A stretch of DNA of 64,000 nucleotides from Aliidiomarina haloalkalitolerans (GCF_003987315.1 NZ_PIPI01000002.1:186001-250000); one strand, 5' to 3'. Shown: positions 10,766 to 19,851, numbered from the stretch's first letter. The notes: generated by a model from the sequence alone, not told the origin. Program-made: numbers and translations.

Positions 10766-12177
10766 CCACAGTAGAAGAACTAAGCCAATTATTCGCTGCA
10801 CAGAAAACCGCTTTTGCTGCATCACCGTTTCCAACAGCGAACACCCGTATCGAGAACCTCGAGAAGCTCCGGCTTGGTTTGTTAGCACATCAAGAAGCCT
10901 TAATTAAGGCAATTGACGAAGACTTCGGCCGCCGCAGTGCGGACGAAACGCGGTTAGCTGAGTTATTGCCATCGGTTGAAGGAATTCGCTACGCACAAAA
11001 ACGCATTAAGCGCTGGATGCGACCGTCGCGCCGAAAAGTCGGCACCGCCTTCCAACCGGCTCGCGCTCGCGTTGAATATCAGCCCCTTGGTGTGGTTGGT
11101 ATTATTGTGCCTTGGAACTACCCACTGTACCTTGCGATCGGCCCGCTCGTTGCTGCCTTAAGCGCGGGCAATCGGGTGCTGATTAAAATGAGTGAGTTCA
11201 CGCCAGCCACCGCAGCTGCCATACAAGAACTGATTGCTGAGTGTTTTACGCCCGGAGAAGTTAGCGTCGTGACTGGTGATGTCGATATCGGCCAAGCTTT
11301 TTCAGAGTTACCATTCGATCACTTGCTGTTTACTGGTGGCACCAACATTGGTCGTCACGTCATGCAAGCGGCGGCCAAAAACCTGACGCCCGTCACCCTC
11401 GAGCTTGGCGGTAAGTCACCGGCCATAATCGGCAATTCGCGTTACTGTGATCTGCCCGCTGCAGCTGAGCGCATTGCCTTTGCTAAGGCCCTCAATGCCG
11501 GCCAAACTTGTGTGGCGCCGGACTACATTCTTTGCCCACGTGAGCAAGTAGACGAACTCATTGCTGAACTAAAGACTGCCTTCAAAAACTTATACCCAAG
11601 TTTGCAAAACAATCCCGACTACAGTTGGATTATTAACCAGAGGCAATTTGATCGTTTGCACTCTGTCTTACAAGACGCAATCAGTCGCGGCGCCGATGTG
11701 CACGTCGTTAACCCGAAGAACGAGACGTTTACAGGCTCTCGCCTGATTCCGCCAACAATCGTCAACCAGGTCAATAGTGACATGAAGATTATGCAGGACG
11801 AGATTTTCGGTCCTATTTTGCCAATTGTTGCATACGATAATTTTGACCAAGCTCTCAAACATATCCGTGGCAACGATCGGCCACTCGCTTTGTACTATTT
11901 CGGTGATGATCAAGTCGAGCGCCAGCAGGTGCTCGAAAGTACCCATTCAGGTGGTGTTTGTTTTAATGAAGCTGTTTTTCATGTTGCTCAAGACGACCTA
12001 CCGTTTGGGGGCGTCGGTGCATCGGGTATGGGTCGCTACCATGGTGACGAAGGTTTTCTCACATTCAGCAATGCGCGCGCCGTTTTAAGTAAAGGCAAGC
12101 TGAATAGCGCCAAACTAATTTACCCACCTTATGGCGGGAAATTATTAGGGATGATTTATAAACTGTTTATTCGCTGA
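10762..12177 (+). CDS. Coniferyl-aldehyde-dehydrogenase-type NAD(P) aldehyde dehydrogenase
   Basis: A 471-residue aldehyde dehydrogenase of the CalB-like group that also includes fatty aldehyde enzymes. Visible are VVGIIVPWNYPLY (cofactor region), FTGGTNIGRHVM, the general base Glu in LELGGKSP, and the catalytic Cys in NAGQTCVAPDY. The C-terminus ends with a hydrophobic KLLGMIYKLFIR, which may be membrane-associated as in fatty aldehyde dehydrogenases. The start overlaps the SDR stop, so the two are translationally coupled. It would take aldehyde made by the SDR or GMC enzyme to the acid; the true substrate is inferred only as hydrophobic or aromatic. Confidence 0.87.
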   Translation: MTTVEELSQLFAAQKTAFAASPFPTANTRIENLEKLRLGLLAHQEALIKAIDEDFGRRSADETRLAELLPSVEGIRYAQKRIKRWMRPSRRKVGTAFQPARARVEYQPLGVVGIIVPWNYPLYLAIGPLVAALSAGNRVLIKMSEFTPATAAAIQELIAECFTPGEVSVVTGDVDIGQAFSELPFDHLLFTGGTNIGRHVMQAAAKNLTPVTLELGGKSPAIIGNSRYCDLPAAAERIAFAKALNAGQTCVAPDYILCPREQVDELIAELKTAFKNLYPSLQNNPDYSWIINQRQFDRLHSVLQDAISRGADVHVVNPKNETFTGSRLIPPTIVNQVNSDMKIMQDEIFGPILPIVAYDNFDQALKHIRGNDRPLALYYFGDDQVERQQVLESTHSGGVCFNEAVFHVAQDDLPFGGVGASGMGRYHGDEGFLTFSNARAVLSKGKLNSAKLIYPPYGGKLLGMIYKLFIR

Positions 12178-12188
12178 GGTCTGACATT

Positions 12189-12728
12189 GTGAGTCACCAT
12201 ATGGCTATAACACGTCGTCGTTTTCTGCAGTTTGGTGTCGGCGGTGCAATTCTGCTCACCACGGCAGGTACCGGGGCGCGTTGGTTTCAGCGTAGCCGTA
12301 GGCAAGCTCTGAACGGTTATCAGCAGTTACGAGCTCAAGACGTTGCCTTTCTTAGCGCTGTGCTGCCGTTGATTATCGGCAACCACCCTCAGTTTGCGGG
12401 CCACCTGAATACCACCTTGACGCAAATCGATCGCCTGCTGCACCATAGCAGCCCTACGAAACAAGCCGAACTGCGAGACCTGTTCGACCTCATTACGTTT
12501 AAAGCAACGCAGGGACCAGTCACTGGCTATTGGGGCGATTGGACAACCGCCAAAACTGCCGACATACAACAGTTTTTGCTGCGCTGGCGTGATAGCCGCG
12601 TTGCTCTGCTGCGCTTTGGTTATCAAGGCCTTTGCCAACTCTGCCATATGGCTTGGTATGGCTCCGAACCTGCTTGGGCTGCAATTGGTTATCCGGGCCC
12701 GCCCCCGTTGTTTCGGAGTCACACATAA
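12189..12728 (+). CDS. Tat-exported small protein partner of a GMC oxidoreductase
   Basis: A 179-residue protein with a twin-arginine signal TRRRFLQFGVGGAILLTTAGTGA at the N-terminus, so it should leave the cytoplasm folded. The mature part is mostly helical with no metal or cofactor motif I can recognise. It resembles the small subunits that accompany some GMC dehydrogenases (gluconate 2-dehydrogenase subunit 3-like). The stop codon TAA overlaps the next ATG (TAATG), which points to a 1:1 partnership. The larger GMC protein lacks an export signal, so this subunit could carry it across by hitchhiking. GTG at 12189 has GAGGT 9 bases upstream; an ATG at 12201 is the alternative. Confidence 0.65.
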   Translation: MSHHMAITRRRFLQFGVGGAILLTTAGTGARWFQRSRRQALNGYQQLRAQDVAFLSAVLPLIIGNHPQFAGHLNTTLTQIDRLLHHSSPTKQAELRDLFDLITFKATQGPVTGYWGDWTTAKTADIQQFLLRWRDSRVALLRFGYQGLCQLCHMAWYGSEPAWAAIGYPGPPPLFRSHT

Positions 12729-14314
12729 TGCCAGTTCCGGATATATTTCGTCAGGGTATGCGTCGTGGCTGGCAAGTCTACGACGGCTCGCAACCACTAC
12801 CCGCACTGCCACGCTTTGATGTCATCATTATTGGTAGCGGTGCCGGTGGTGGCACCGCGGCTGAGATCCTAGCCTTAGCTGGCTTGCGCATTGCGATTAT
12901 CGAAGAAGGCAGTTTAAAAACCTCGTCGGACTTTCACAACGACGAAATCAAAGCCTACACAGAAATGTACCAAGAAGGCGCATTGCGGACGACTAAAGAC
13001 GGTAGTATTAGCATCTTGCAAGGGCGTACGGTCGGCGGCACCACAACGGTGAACTGGACCAGTAGTTTTCGCACGCCAGCGTCGACTTTAGCGGTTTGGG
13101 AAAATGACTTTGGCATCGATTATGCCAATACACAAGCAATGACACCTTGGTTCGAACAAATTGAGCAACGCTTAAACGTTCAGCGCTGGGGTATGGCACC
13201 GAATGCCAATAATGATGTAATCCGGCTTGGCTGCGAACAGTTAGGCTGGGGTTGGGACATCATCCCGCGCAACGTCACCGGATGCTGGAATCTCGGCTAT
13301 TGTGGTACCGGCTGTCCAGTCAACGCCAAGCAATCCATGCTCGTCACCACATTGCCAACTGCCCTCGAGAATCATGCGGTTCTCATTCATAGCATGCGCG
13401 CAGAGAAGTTGGAAATTCGCGGTGATAAGGTGGAAGGCGTGCATGTCCGTGGTATGAATGCGAGTTTGACTCTCAGTGACGGTGCGCGTTCGCTGTTGCT
13501 GGCGGACCACGTCATTTGTGCCGGTGGTTCCATCAATACCCCGGCATTGCTGCTGCGGTCGCGAGCGCCCGATCCTTATCAGTTGCTTGGCAGTCGAACT
13601 TTTTTGCATCCGGTATGCATGACCGCGGCTCAGTTTGAACGTGCAATCGACGGTTTTTACGGCGCCCCACAATCGGTTTATTCGGACCATTTTAACGAAA
13701 CGCCCGCAAATCAAGAGCGACTCGGCTACAAGCTTGAAGTACCTCCCATGCAACCTAGCGTTGTTGCCGCTTTACTTGGCAGTTGGGGCAATGAAAACTG
13801 GCTACGCATGCAGCAACTGGGGCAAACCAATATTATGTTGGCACTCATGCGTGACGGCTTTTTGCCGGACTGCGCCGGTGGCCAGGTAGAGTTACGCAGT
13901 AACGGCGATGCCACTTTAGACTACCCGTTCCACTTGGCAATGTGGCGAACAGTGCGCGAAGCTCTCTGGCACATGGGGCAAATTCAATTCGCTGCCGGTG
14001 CGACCAAGGTAATGCCATTGCACACCTCGGCAGATTACGTTTCGTCGCCGCAAGCGTTGGCCAAGCTGCTCGATCAATTGGCCTATGAGCCATTGCGTGT
14101 CCGCCTGTCGAGCGCCCATGTGATGGGCGGCTGCCGCATGGGTAGTGACCCCAAAAATAGTGTGACGCGGCCTGATGGTCGCCATCAGCAACTACAAAAC
14201 TGCTGGGTTTTTGATGGTTCAATTTTTCCAACCAGTGTCGGCGCAAACCCGCAATTGAGCATTTACGCATTTGTGGCAAAATTAGCCACCGATTTGTCAC
14301 GGCAACTGGCCTAA
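12728..14314 (+). CDS. GMC family FAD oxidoreductase
   Basis: About 528 residues. The FAD-binding IIIGSGAGGGTAAEILA near residue 40, GRTVGGTTTVNWT, and the C-terminal HVMGGCRMG and WVFDGSIFPTSVGANP motifs define the glucose-methanol-choline oxidoreductase family. A Cys-containing GYCGTGCPVNAKQSM segment, common in bacterial long-chain alcohol dehydrogenases of this family, is also present. I place the start at the ATG overlapping the preceding stop at 12728 rather than an upstream in-frame ATG inside that gene. Likely role: oxidation of an alcohol with electrons passed to a membrane acceptor, working with the SDR and aldehyde dehydrogenase of the operon. Confidence 0.87.
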   Translation: MPVPDIFRQGMRRGWQVYDGSQPLPALPRFDVIIIGSGAGGGTAAEILALAGLRIAIIEEGSLKTSSDFHNDEIKAYTEMYQEGALRTTKDGSISILQGRTVGGTTTVNWTSSFRTPASTLAVWENDFGIDYANTQAMTPWFEQIEQRLNVQRWGMAPNANNDVIRLGCEQLGWGWDIIPRNVTGCWNLGYCGTGCPVNAKQSMLVTTLPTALENHAVLIHSMRAEKLEIRGDKVEGVHVRGMNASLTLSDGARSLLLADHVICAGGSINTPALLLRSRAPDPYQLLGSRTFLHPVCMTAAQFERAIDGFYGAPQSVYSDHFNETPANQERLGYKLEVPPMQPSVVAALLGSWGNENWLRMQQLGQTNIMLALMRDGFLPDCAGGQVELRSNGDATLDYPFHLAMWRTVREALWHMGQIQFAAGATKVMPLHTSADYVSSPQALAKLLDQLAYEPLRVRLSSAHVMGGCRMGSDPKNSVTRPDGRHQQLQNCWVFDGSIFPTSVGANPQLSIYAFVAKLATDLSRQLA

Positions 14315-14317
14315 AAC

Positions 14318-14986
14318 ATGGAGCCCACTTTGGCTACTCGCTCGCAAACCGTATCGGAAACCATATCGGAAACTGAGACTATTAGCGCTCCCATCGCGGG
14401 GCAATTGCGCTCCGCAACTCAAGTTGCCCATCGAAATCTCGAACAAGTGCCGTTACTCGCTCGGTTGCTAAATCATGATTTATCCACAGTAGAATACCGC
14501 TCTATCTTGTTAGCTTTTTATCATTTTTATGCGCCACTTGAACCGATCATTCGTGAGTTTGCCCCCTATTCCTATCATTCTCGCTCACAAGCGTTACTTA
14601 CTGATCTAAAACACCTTGACATTAGTGCACCCTTAGTTGATAAAAAGTGCTTTGCGCAACAAATGCAAACACTACCGCGCTTACAGCGCGAGTTAGCAGC
14701 TTTTGCTAGCTTGTACGTGATCGAGGGGTCAACCGCCGGAGGGCAGATTATTAGTCGCAGACTCGCAAAAACCCAGCCTAGTTTGCCTTGCGAATTTTTT
14801 AACATCTGGCAACGTCAACCAGATACTTGGCAAGCTTGGCGACAATGGAGCACTCATATCGATCAAAAACTTGCGAGTAACTTATTGAATAAATGTCAAT
14901 TTGATTTCATTATTGCGCACGCGAATGCTACCTTTAATGAACTTCAGGCGATTTTTCAATTGCAGTCGCCCCACCTAGCTACATAG
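14318..14986 (+). CDS. bphO: Biliverdin-producing haem oxygenase
   Basis: A 222-residue haem oxygenase. The proximal haem ligand is His38 in RSATQVAHRNLE and the distal helix signature is YVIEGSTAGGQII near residue 140. Haem oxygenase opens haem to biliverdin, iron and CO. It is followed after 10 bases by a phytochrome gene, the standard bphO-bphP pairing in which this enzyme makes the chromophore. The first 25 residues are a low-complexity Thr/Ser/Glu stretch unlike the family core, so the true start may be later, though no better in-frame ATG precedes the core. It begins 3 bases after the GMC stop and may be read from that operon. Confidence 0.88.
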   Translation: MEPTLATRSQTVSETISETETISAPIAGQLRSATQVAHRNLEQVPLLARLLNHDLSTVEYRSILLAFYHFYAPLEPIIREFAPYSYHSRSQALLTDLKHLDISAPLVDKKCFAQQMQTLPRLQRELAAFASLYVIEGSTAGGQIISRRLAKTQPSLPCEFFNIWQRQPDTWQAWRQWSTHIDQKLASNLLNKCQFDFIIAHANATFNELQAIFQLQSPHLAT

Positions 14987-14996
14987 GACTTGTAGA

Positions 14997-17048
14997 ATGA
15001 GCCAAGGAAATCACGCTCATATTGATGCAGAGCTTGGCGCTCTCATTGATGCGTGCGAAAAAGAACCGATTCATATCCCTCAGGCCATTCAATCGTTTGG
15101 GGCTTTGCTCGTGGTTTCTGCCGACTGGAGCAAAGTCATCGCCTATAGTGATAACATTCAGACATACCTACCTTGGGTTGCACCTAGTGAACTTTCGCCG
15201 TTTGCACAGCAACCACAAGCAATTTTACCTGACGTTTTTTGGCAAGCTGCAAGTCTAGCTGAGCAGGACAATGTCGATGTATTTTGGGAGGTATGCGAAA
15301 ACCTCAGTTACTTCGCTTGGAAGCAAGAAAATCATTGGGTTGTGGAAGTCGAGACCTATCTTGCTGATCGCCATAATTGGTTTGACGTGCAACTTCAGCG
15401 CGGGCTCGCCAAACTAAAAAAATGCAACAGCCACCACGAATTAATTCAAACATTGACCGACGTCACGCAGAAATACACGGGTTATGAACGCGTCATGCTC
15501 TATCGCTTCGACGAAGACTGGCATGGCGAAGTCATTGCTGAAACTTTGCGAGGCTCGCTTACGAGCATGCTGCATCACCATTTCCCTGCGAGCGATATTC
15601 CGCCGCAGGCACGGGCGATGTACTACCAGAATCCAGTACGTTTAATTCCCGACAGTCATTCTGCGCCCATCCCATTGATTATTGACTCTGCGGAGCGACC
15701 GCCGTTTAACTTGAGTCGCGGCTCGTTACGAGCCGTATCGCCACTGCATATGCAGTATTTGCAAAACTTAGGGGTTGCGGCATCTGCCTCGATCGCTGTG
15801 TTTCAGGACCAGAAACTATGGGGGCTGTTAGCCTGCCATAACAGCAAACCACTCGTGATACAGCCGCGCCAGCGGTTATTGGCATTGCGTTTAGTTGAAT
15901 ATGCAAGCGAGCGTTTGTGGCTGCTGCACTCTCGTCAGGTCGAACGCTATTTGCGCCGTGTGCACGATGCCCGTGAGGCATTAGCACAATCATCGCCGGT
16001 ACAAAGTTCGCCGCATGATCTAGTCGAACAACACGCCGAGCGTTGGCTCGAGCTACTGCGTAGTGATGGACTTTGCTATATACGCGGCGATCAAGCGACC
16101 CTTTGTGGCGCTGTCCCATCCGAGCCAGAAATTCAGGCGCTGGTCCAATGGCTCGAAAAAAACAATGGTGATCACCTCTTTTGGTATACGCACGAGCTTC
16201 AAGACTCTGTACCCGGTTTGTTAAAAAGTGACTCGCCTTTCGCCGGACTGTTAGCCATCCCACTAAAAGTCCATGCCGATACTTTTTCCTATCTATTGTT
16301 GTTTCGAAAAGAACAAAAGTTGCAGCGTAAGTGGGCAGGCTCACCAGAAAAGATGAAAGTTGAAACCAATGCGGGCACCATGCTCGGCCCGCGCAAATCG
16401 TTTTCGCTGTGGGCTGAAGAAGTACGCGGTAAAAGCATGCCATGGCGCACTGCCCAGCTATACGCTGCACGCGATTTAGCCCGTGATTTGCTGATAGTTG
16501 CCGACTCCATACAATTATCGATTCTCAATGAGAAGCTCGTGAAACTAGCCAGCTACGATGACCTGACAGGAGTTCTCAATCGTCGGCGCATGGAAGAGCA
16601 CCTCACCACTTTCTTAAATACATCACAGCGCTACAAGCGTCACTTTGGTGTACTGCTGTTAGACCTTGATCACTTTAAGCGCATTAACGACACATTCGGT
16701 CACAATGCCGGCGACGATGTACTCATAGAAGTCTGTGCCACGATTCAAGGCACGCTGCGGGAAACCGATATTTTAGGACGTTGGGGAGGCGAGGAGTTTA
16801 TGATCATTGCACCGGAAACGACCTATCCAGATACCTTACATCTTGCTGAGCGCATTTGCCGGAAAGTTGCAGAAGGTGAATGGCCAAAATTGCCAAAAGT
16901 CACTGTGAGTATTGGCGTCGCTCATTTTGAAAATGATACGACTTGGGACCCTATAGTTGACCGCGCCGATAAGGCCATGTACGAGGCCAAACAACAAGGA
17001 CGCAATCGCGTCGCCAGTCTCCTCAAACAAAAAAAGGAGACCGAGTAA
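14997..17048 (+). CDS. padC: Red-light bacteriophytochrome fused to a diguanylate cyclase (PadC-like)
   Basis: A 683-residue cytoplasmic photoreceptor. The N-terminal PAS region has the biliverdin-attaching Cys20 in DACEKEPIHIP, the GAF domain has PASDIP at 197-202, the PHY tongue has PRKSF, and a coiled-coil linker leads to a GGDEF domain with GGEEF at 597-601. The inhibitory I-site RETD sits five residues before it, so product feedback is likely. The domain order and length match the phytochrome-activated diguanylate cyclase PadC from Idiomarina. Red/far-red light would set the rate of c-di-GMP synthesis. bphO upstream supplies the chromophore. A hairpin overlapping the stop codon serves the convergent gene. 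Confidence 0.9.
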   Translation: MSQGNHAHIDAELGALIDACEKEPIHIPQAIQSFGALLVVSADWSKVIAYSDNIQTYLPWVAPSELSPFAQQPQAILPDVFWQAASLAEQDNVDVFWEVCENLSYFAWKQENHWVVEVETYLADRHNWFDVQLQRGLAKLKKCNSHHELIQTLTDVTQKYTGYERVMLYRFDEDWHGEVIAETLRGSLTSMLHHHFPASDIPPQARAMYYQNPVRLIPDSHSAPIPLIIDSAERPPFNLSRGSLRAVSPLHMQYLQNLGVAASASIAVFQDQKLWGLLACHNSKPLVIQPRQRLLALRLVEYASERLWLLHSRQVERYLRRVHDAREALAQSSPVQSSPHDLVEQHAERWLELLRSDGLCYIRGDQATLCGAVPSEPEIQALVQWLEKNNGDHLFWYTHELQDSVPGLLKSDSPFAGLLAIPLKVHADTFSYLLLFRKEQKLQRKWAGSPEKMKVETNAGTMLGPRKSFSLWAEEVRGKSMPWRTAQLYAARDLARDLLIVADSIQLSILNEKLVKLASYDDLTGVLNRRRMEEHLTTFLNTSQRYKRHFGVLLLDLDHFKRINDTFGHNAGDDVLIEVCATIQGTLRETDILGRWGGEEFMIIAPETTYPDTLHLAERICRKVAEGEWPKLPKVTVSIGVAHFENDTTWDPIVDRADKAMYEAKQQGRNRVASLLKQKKETE

Positions 17049-17060
17049 CTCGATCTCCTT
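17034..17060 (-). terminator. Intrinsic terminator of the SirB2-like gene, overlapping the padC stop
   Basis: Arms AAGGAGA and TCTCCTT plus inner CGAG/CTCG pairs, with one mismatch and loop TAA that is the padC stop codon. On the minus strand it is followed by seven T, as expected for an intrinsic terminator of the 17082-17459 gene. Confidence 0.75.
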
Positions 17061-17081
17061 CATTCAGTTTGCCATTCAAAC

Positions 17082-17459
17082 TTACCAAAACATAGGTTTT
17101 GCGACGGCTAAATGGAAGATAAACAACAATTGCGCCAATGCTAAAACTGCCGCAATAATTCGCACATTTTTCGGCCGCGCCATATTCATGGCGACCGCAC
17201 CGGTAGCAATATAGCCGAACAAAAATACGATTTTCAAAGTCAGCCACGACATTGAAAATACTGGGAATTTTGCCAGTGCAATCAGGCTTACAGCCATAAT
17301 CAAGAGGATCGTGTCATTCACGTGCGGTATCCAACGTAGTGGCGTTTTCCGCCAAGTGGTTTTGCCCGTTGCGTCTAAAACTAAGCGCAATACAAACAGA
17401 AAAGCAGTGATATATGCGGTAAGCATGTGAATCGATTTAATGGGTAAATACATTTCCAT
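17082..17459 (-). CDS. SirB2-family integral membrane protein
   Basis: A 125-residue protein with four predicted membrane helices. The sequence pattern, including IKSIHMLTAYITAFLFVLR near the start, RKTPLRWIPHVNDTILL, and a terminal hydrophobic helix with conserved His in FHLAVAK, fits the SirB2 family. Conserved histidines and helices are reminiscent of small haem-containing or quinone-site membrane proteins, but the family has no firm biochemical function. It is convergent with padC and divergent from hemN. An alternative start lies at 17453. Confidence 0.7.
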   Translation of the reverse strand: MEMYLPIKSIHMLTAYITAFLFVLRLVLDATGKTTWRKTPLRWIPHVNDTILLIMAVSLIALAKFPVFSMSWLTLKIVFLFGYIATGAVAMNMARPKNVRIIAAVLALAQLLFIFHLAVAKPMFW

Positions 17460-17804
17460 TGTGGAATCTCTCTTTTTTAGTCGAAAGCGGCGTCAATCAA
17501 TGAGTAAGCAGCATACCTGCAATTGCTACTGTATGGCAATCTGTGAAGGTGCGCTAAAAACACCTTAGGATATAGCGGTTATGTTGGGGTAATTGCTTAC
17601 CTCTAAAGGGTTAAAATCAGCACTTACGAATCATCAATAAGCCCGCACTAGATCGAATAAAATATATTAATAACAATTATTTACAGAAGAAAAATTCAAG
17701 CTAAACAATCGTTAATAACGCGCCAACGATTGTGGTAGATCAATGCCTGTCACCTTATAAATCAGTATACTCCGCATTCGATAGACGAATAGGCAGGACA
17801 GGTT
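17460..17804. other. Divergent intergenic region, SirB2-like gene and hemN
   Basis: About 345 bases with no reading frame I trust. It is AT-rich near 17640-17720 and holds a half-matched FNR-type site at 17730-17743 and a single TACCTCT heptamer near 17600 that is too common to count. No hairpin terminator or small RNA structure was evident. Confidence 0.5.
17730..17743 (+). promoter_or_regulatory. Possible FNR/Dnr-type site before hemN
   Basis: TTGTGGTAGATCAA keeps a perfect ATCAA right half but a poor left half (TTGTG for TTGAT). It is centred about 68 bases before the hemN ATG. Anaerobic hemN genes are often FNR-controlled, which raises the prior, but the match alone is weak. Confidence 0.35.
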
Positions 17805-19169
17805 ATGACAAGTTTCCGTTGGGATCCCGAACTTATTGCACGCTACAACATTAATGGGCCGCGTTATACGTCGTACCCGACAGCGCTCGCATTAACTTCA
17901 CCTTTTGCGCATGACCGAGTTATTTCTGCTTTAGCCGCGGACGATCGCACATTAAGTGTCTATATCCATTTACCTTTTTGCCACAAGCTTTGCTACTACT
18001 GTGGTTGCAACAAAGTGATTACTCGGCATCAAGGCAAAGCCGACACTTATCTAGATGCCCTCGAAAATGAAATGAAGCTTTACAAACCATTGCTGCGTGG
18101 TCGTCGGTTAGGCCCATTACATTTAGGCGGTGGCACACCAACATTTCTCACCGAAGAGCAATTAACTCGATTGATGGATATGTTGCGCGAACACCTAGGT
18201 TTGGTTGCTAATGGTGAGCACGAGATCAGTATCGAAATCGATCCGCGGAGTTGCTCCCTCGAGAAACTAAAGCATTTGCGTACACTTGGCTTCAATCGCG
18301 TGAGCTATGGTGTGCAAGACTTCGACCAAACCGTGCAAATCGCCATTAATCGCGTGCAAGATGACGAAATGATCGAGACCTTAGTGCAAAAGTCACGCGA
18401 ATTTGGTTTCGAATCGATTAACCTCGACCTGATTTATGGTTTACCGCATCAACACCCTGAGAGTTTCCAACGCTCTCTTGATAAAGTTGTCGCCTTAAAT
18501 CCTGACCGCATCTCCTTATTTAGCTACGCACATTTGCCGGCTCGATTTGCCGCGCAACGTAAACTCGATAAAGGCGCTTTACCGAGCCCTGAAATGAAAC
18601 TGCAATTGCTTGAAATGGGAATACGGACCTTTACTGCGGCGGGTTATCAATTTATCGGAATGGATCATTTTGCTCGTGCCGATGATGAACTGGCCAAGGT
18701 CCAACGTGAGGGCAAACTGCAGCGTAACTTCCAAGGCTACACGACCCATGGTTCTGATGCGCTGCTCGGCCTTGGCGTCTCTTCGATTAGCCAGATTAAT
18801 GGGGTCATTTGGCAAAACGAAAAGGATTTGCCGGACTATTATCAAGCCATCGAAGCCAATAAACTACCTGTTGTTAAAGGCGTCGGCTTAACGCACGACG
18901 ACCGGATTCGCGCCGATCTAATTGCAGAGGTGATTTGCCACTTCAAGCTAGACATCAAGAAGTTTGAAAGTAAGTGGTCACTTACATTTAATCAGTACTT
19001 TGCTGAAAGTTTCCCCCGACTCGCTCCTTTCGTTGAGGACGGCCTAGTTCTTCTCAACGAGCGCGAACTGGTTGTCACCGAGTTAGGGCGTTTATGGGTG
19101 CGCAGTATTTGCAGTACGTTCGATGCTTATTTGCTCGATGGCCAGCAAAGTTATTCAAAGGTGGTCTAA
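17805..19169 (+). CDS. hemN: Oxygen-independent coproporphyrinogen III dehydrogenase
   Basis: A 454-residue radical SAM enzyme. The cluster motif CxxxCxxC uses Cys59, Cys63 and Cys66 in FCHKLCYYCGC, followed by GGGTPTFL and the family IEIDPRSC and GLPHQHPESF segments. The C-terminal HemN domain is complete. It converts coproporphyrinogen III to protoporphyrinogen IX without oxygen, which is needed to make haem during anaerobic nitrate respiration. AGGACAGG lies ahead of the ATG. Neighbouring norA and norR and the upstream half FNR site fit an anaerobic role. Confidence 0.95.
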   Translation: MTSFRWDPELIARYNINGPRYTSYPTALALTSPFAHDRVISALAADDRTLSVYIHLPFCHKLCYYCGCNKVITRHQGKADTYLDALENEMKLYKPLLRGRRLGPLHLGGGTPTFLTEEQLTRLMDMLREHLGLVANGEHEISIEIDPRSCSLEKLKHLRTLGFNRVSYGVQDFDQTVQIAINRVQDDEMIETLVQKSREFGFESINLDLIYGLPHQHPESFQRSLDKVVALNPDRISLFSYAHLPARFAAQRKLDKGALPSPEMKLQLLEMGIRTFTAAGYQFIGMDHFARADDELAKVQREGKLQRNFQGYTTHGSDALLGLGVSSISQINGVIWQNEKDLPDYYQAIEANKLPVVKGVGLTHDDRIRADLIAEVICHFKLDIKKFESKWSLTFNQYFAESFPRLAPFVEDGLVLLNERELVVTELGRLWVRSICSTFDAYLLDGQQSYSKVV

Positions 19170-19223
19170 ACCAATTTCGTTCCTGTGCATCAGTGCAATA
19201 AAAAGTACGTTACAGTAAAAAAT

Positions 19224-19245
19224 AAGGGCTGCAATTGCAGCCCTT
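19224..19245 (-). terminator. Terminator of the norA-like gene
   Basis: A perfect inverted repeat with 11-base arms starting AAGGGCTGCAA. Read on the minus strand it is followed by ATTTTTTAC, a clear T-run, placing it 30 bases after the norA-like stop. It may also end hemN transcripts coming from the other side, although that side lacks a T-run. Confidence 0.8.
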
Positions 19246-19274
19246 CTCGTGAGTGTTGTTGTACTAGCCGCCCC

Positions 19275-19808
19275 CTACTGACAACCACCACAACAACGAC
19301 CCGCAAGTTGCTCTTCCGGGACAAACAACACCCGGCTCTCTAATTCAATGTGATCGCGAACGTCTTGCACAAGCTCAGAAAGTAGATCATAGAGCGCTGT
19401 CCAAGTGCCACAGGCACCCTCTGGCAAGGTCATATTGTTGGTGAGTTTTTCAATATGCTGCAGCGCTAACTCATGGTCATCGTGCTCACTTTCCATCACC
19501 ATGATAGGGCCTTGTGGATAACTTGCGCTCTCCAACATTGGAAACAGAATTTGCTCTTCTTTCATCATGTGGCTTTCGAGTTCTTGGTACATCTCGCTCA
19601 AATGCTCCGCTAAGCCTTCCGGGCAATTCGAGTCACCTGCGTGCGCTTGCTCGACACGACGAGCGAGTTGAATGGCTTGCGGTAATTGCTCACGATGCAT
19701 GGCATGGTAGCGCTCGAGAATGAACTCAATCAGCTCTCGATTATCAGCTTTTTGCCATTGGTGCAGCGAGCGGCTCATTAGCGCTTGGGTCGTTGCGGAT
19801 AACTGCAT
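19275..19808 (-). CDS. NorA/YtfE-like di-iron (hemerythrin) protein of the nitric oxide response
   Basis: A 177-residue hemerythrin-fold protein. Iron-ligand histidines and acids appear as RYHAMHREQLP, HMMKEEQILFPML, SEHDDHE and HIELESRVLFP. The N-terminal DUF542 zinc-type domain of full-length YtfE/ScdA is missing, so it is closer to NorA. The C-terminus ends in a CCGGC cysteine cluster. Family members bind nitric oxide or repair iron-sulfur clusters damaged by it. It is divergent from norR with a sigma-54 promoter and NorR sites between them. The ATG at 19808 has GAGGAG 6 bases upstream; the longer frame to 19904 would run through the promoter. Confidence 0.82.
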   Translation of the reverse strand: MQLSATTQALMSRSLHQWQKADNRELIEFILERYHAMHREQLPQAIQLARRVEQAHAGDSNCPEGLAEHLSEMYQELESHMMKEEQILFPMLESASYPQGPIMVMESEHDDHELALQHIEKLTNNMTLPEGACGTWTALYDLLSELVQDVRDHIELESRVLFVPEEQLAGRCCGGCQ

Positions 19809-19851
19809 GAATATCTCCTCAATAAATGAATCGTACACTTGCAGGTAGTTT

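Noticed and set aside
12327-12812. Antisense frame of 161 codons over the Tat protein and GMC start
   Set aside because: No recognisable protein features; the plus-strand genes have a clear Tat signal, coupled start and FAD motif.
15706-16470. Long antisense reading frame (254 codons) within padC
   Set aside because: It is the mirror of a real coding region, has no ribosome site or recognisable domain, and its composition is that of a shadow frame.
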